A DNA stretch of 5,826 bases from Chloroflexota bacterium (GTDB lineage: Bacteria; Chloroflexota; Limnocylindria; Limnocylindrales; CSP1-4), in contig JAJYXX010000132.1 of the NCBI GenBank assembly GCA_021801545.1, forward strand, positions 1 through 5,826, in the 5' to 3' direction. The translations under genes were made by a program, and so were the position numbers. The notes under the pieces are model-generated. The model made no database searches. It was not told where the DNA came from and saw only the letters and a list, made by a program, of their open reading frames with translations. This document shows, one piece after another, positions 5,498 through 5,826 of the stretch (positions are counted from its first letter, which is position 1; each line of letters starts with the position of its first letter).

Positions 5498-5826
5498 ATG
5501 GACGACCGCGAGTTCCTCGCCGTTGCGATCGAGCAGGCCCGGATCGGCCGGGACGAAGGAGGCGTACCGATCGGGGCCGCCCTCGTCGCCGACGGGAAGA
5601 TCCTGGGGGCGGGACGCAACCGGCGGATCCAGCTCGGCAGCGCGATCCGCCACGGCGAGACCGATGCGCTCGAGAACACCGGTCGGCTGTCGGCATCGGT
5701 CTACCGCCAGGCGACGATGTACACGACCCTCTCGCCCTGCGACATGTGCACCGGGGCGATCCTGCTCTACGGGATCCCGCGGGTCGTGATCGGCGAGAAC
5801 CGGACGTTCCTCGGCGCCGAGGACCT
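5498..5826 (+). CDS. Cytosine deaminase of the yeast (FCY1) type / nucleoside deaminase, 3' end beyond window
   Basis: The product is a zinc-dependent cytidine-deaminase-fold enzyme, most likely converting cytosine to uracil and ammonia in the cytoplasm. The visible 109 residues, of about 150-160 expected, run to the window edge without a stop. Zinc ligands and catalytic residues are His52 and Glu54 in HGETDALENTGRL, and Cys81 and Cys84 in TLSPCDMCTGA. Asn41 (GRNRR) matches the substrate-contacting Asn of this fold. From memory, the stretches HGE-x3-LEN-x-GRL, TTLSPCDMCTGAI and YGIPR-x-V-x-GEN resemble yeast cytosine deaminase more than TadA or guanine deaminase, which carry HAE and PCxMC in different surroundings. 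It is unrelated to the amidohydrolase CodA. The C-terminal part that closes the active site is not in the window, so guanine, adenine or cytidine deamination cannot be fully excluded. It lies 72 nt after the permease in the same direction and is probably in the same operon, acting on the imported compound. Confidence 0.88.
   Translation, partial: MDDREFLAVAIEQARIGRDEGGVPIGAALVADGKILGAGRNRRIQLGSAIRHGETDALENTGRLSASVYRQATMYTTLSPCDMCTGAILLYGIPRVVIGENRTFLGAED

Overview
This is a very GC-rich bacterial window with short intergenic gaps and a strong bias to G or C at third codon positions. The substrate-binding protein is a lipoprotein, which fits an organism of the Chloroflexota or Actinomycetota type. 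I cannot fix the phylum from this sequence alone, and no rRNA or tRNA is present to help. No mobile element, CRISPR array or phage gene was seen.

Layout, all on the + strand. At 1-173 lies the end of a small zinc-ribbon protein, followed at once by a GC-rich hairpin. A non-coding stretch at about 174-459 holds two 18-bp-spaced direct repeats, a candidate sigma-70-type promoter with a perfect TTGACA box, and a roughly 115-nt leader. Five genes then run without a break. They encode a BMP-family substrate-binding lipoprotein (460-1605), a double-domain ABC ATPase (1648-3204), two BPD_transp_2-type permeases (3207-4514 and 4511-5425), and a nucleobase/nucleoside deaminase of the yeast cytosine deaminase type (5498 to the window edge, incomplete).

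The first four genes form a complete nucleoside-class ABC importer of the BmpA/NupABC (YufNOPQ) type. The lipoprotein captures the substrate outside the membrane, the two permeases form the channel, and the single fused ATPase drives transport. The deaminase would act next in the cytoplasm. Its visible sequence carries the cytosine-deaminase HGE and SPCDMC zinc motifs, so the cluster reads as an uptake-plus-salvage operon for cytosine or a related pyrimidine compound. The substrate is inferred from this pairing and not shown by the transporter sequence itself.

The transporter is of a known kind. The less ordinary points are these. Short tandem repeats lie at three gene boundaries. A single TGA, created by the one variant base in a 14-bp repeat, is all that separates the second permease from the in-frame deaminase. 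The first permease has a long acidic C-terminal tail. The upstream region has a promoter-and-repeat arrangement. I see no convincing evidence for a wholly new system.
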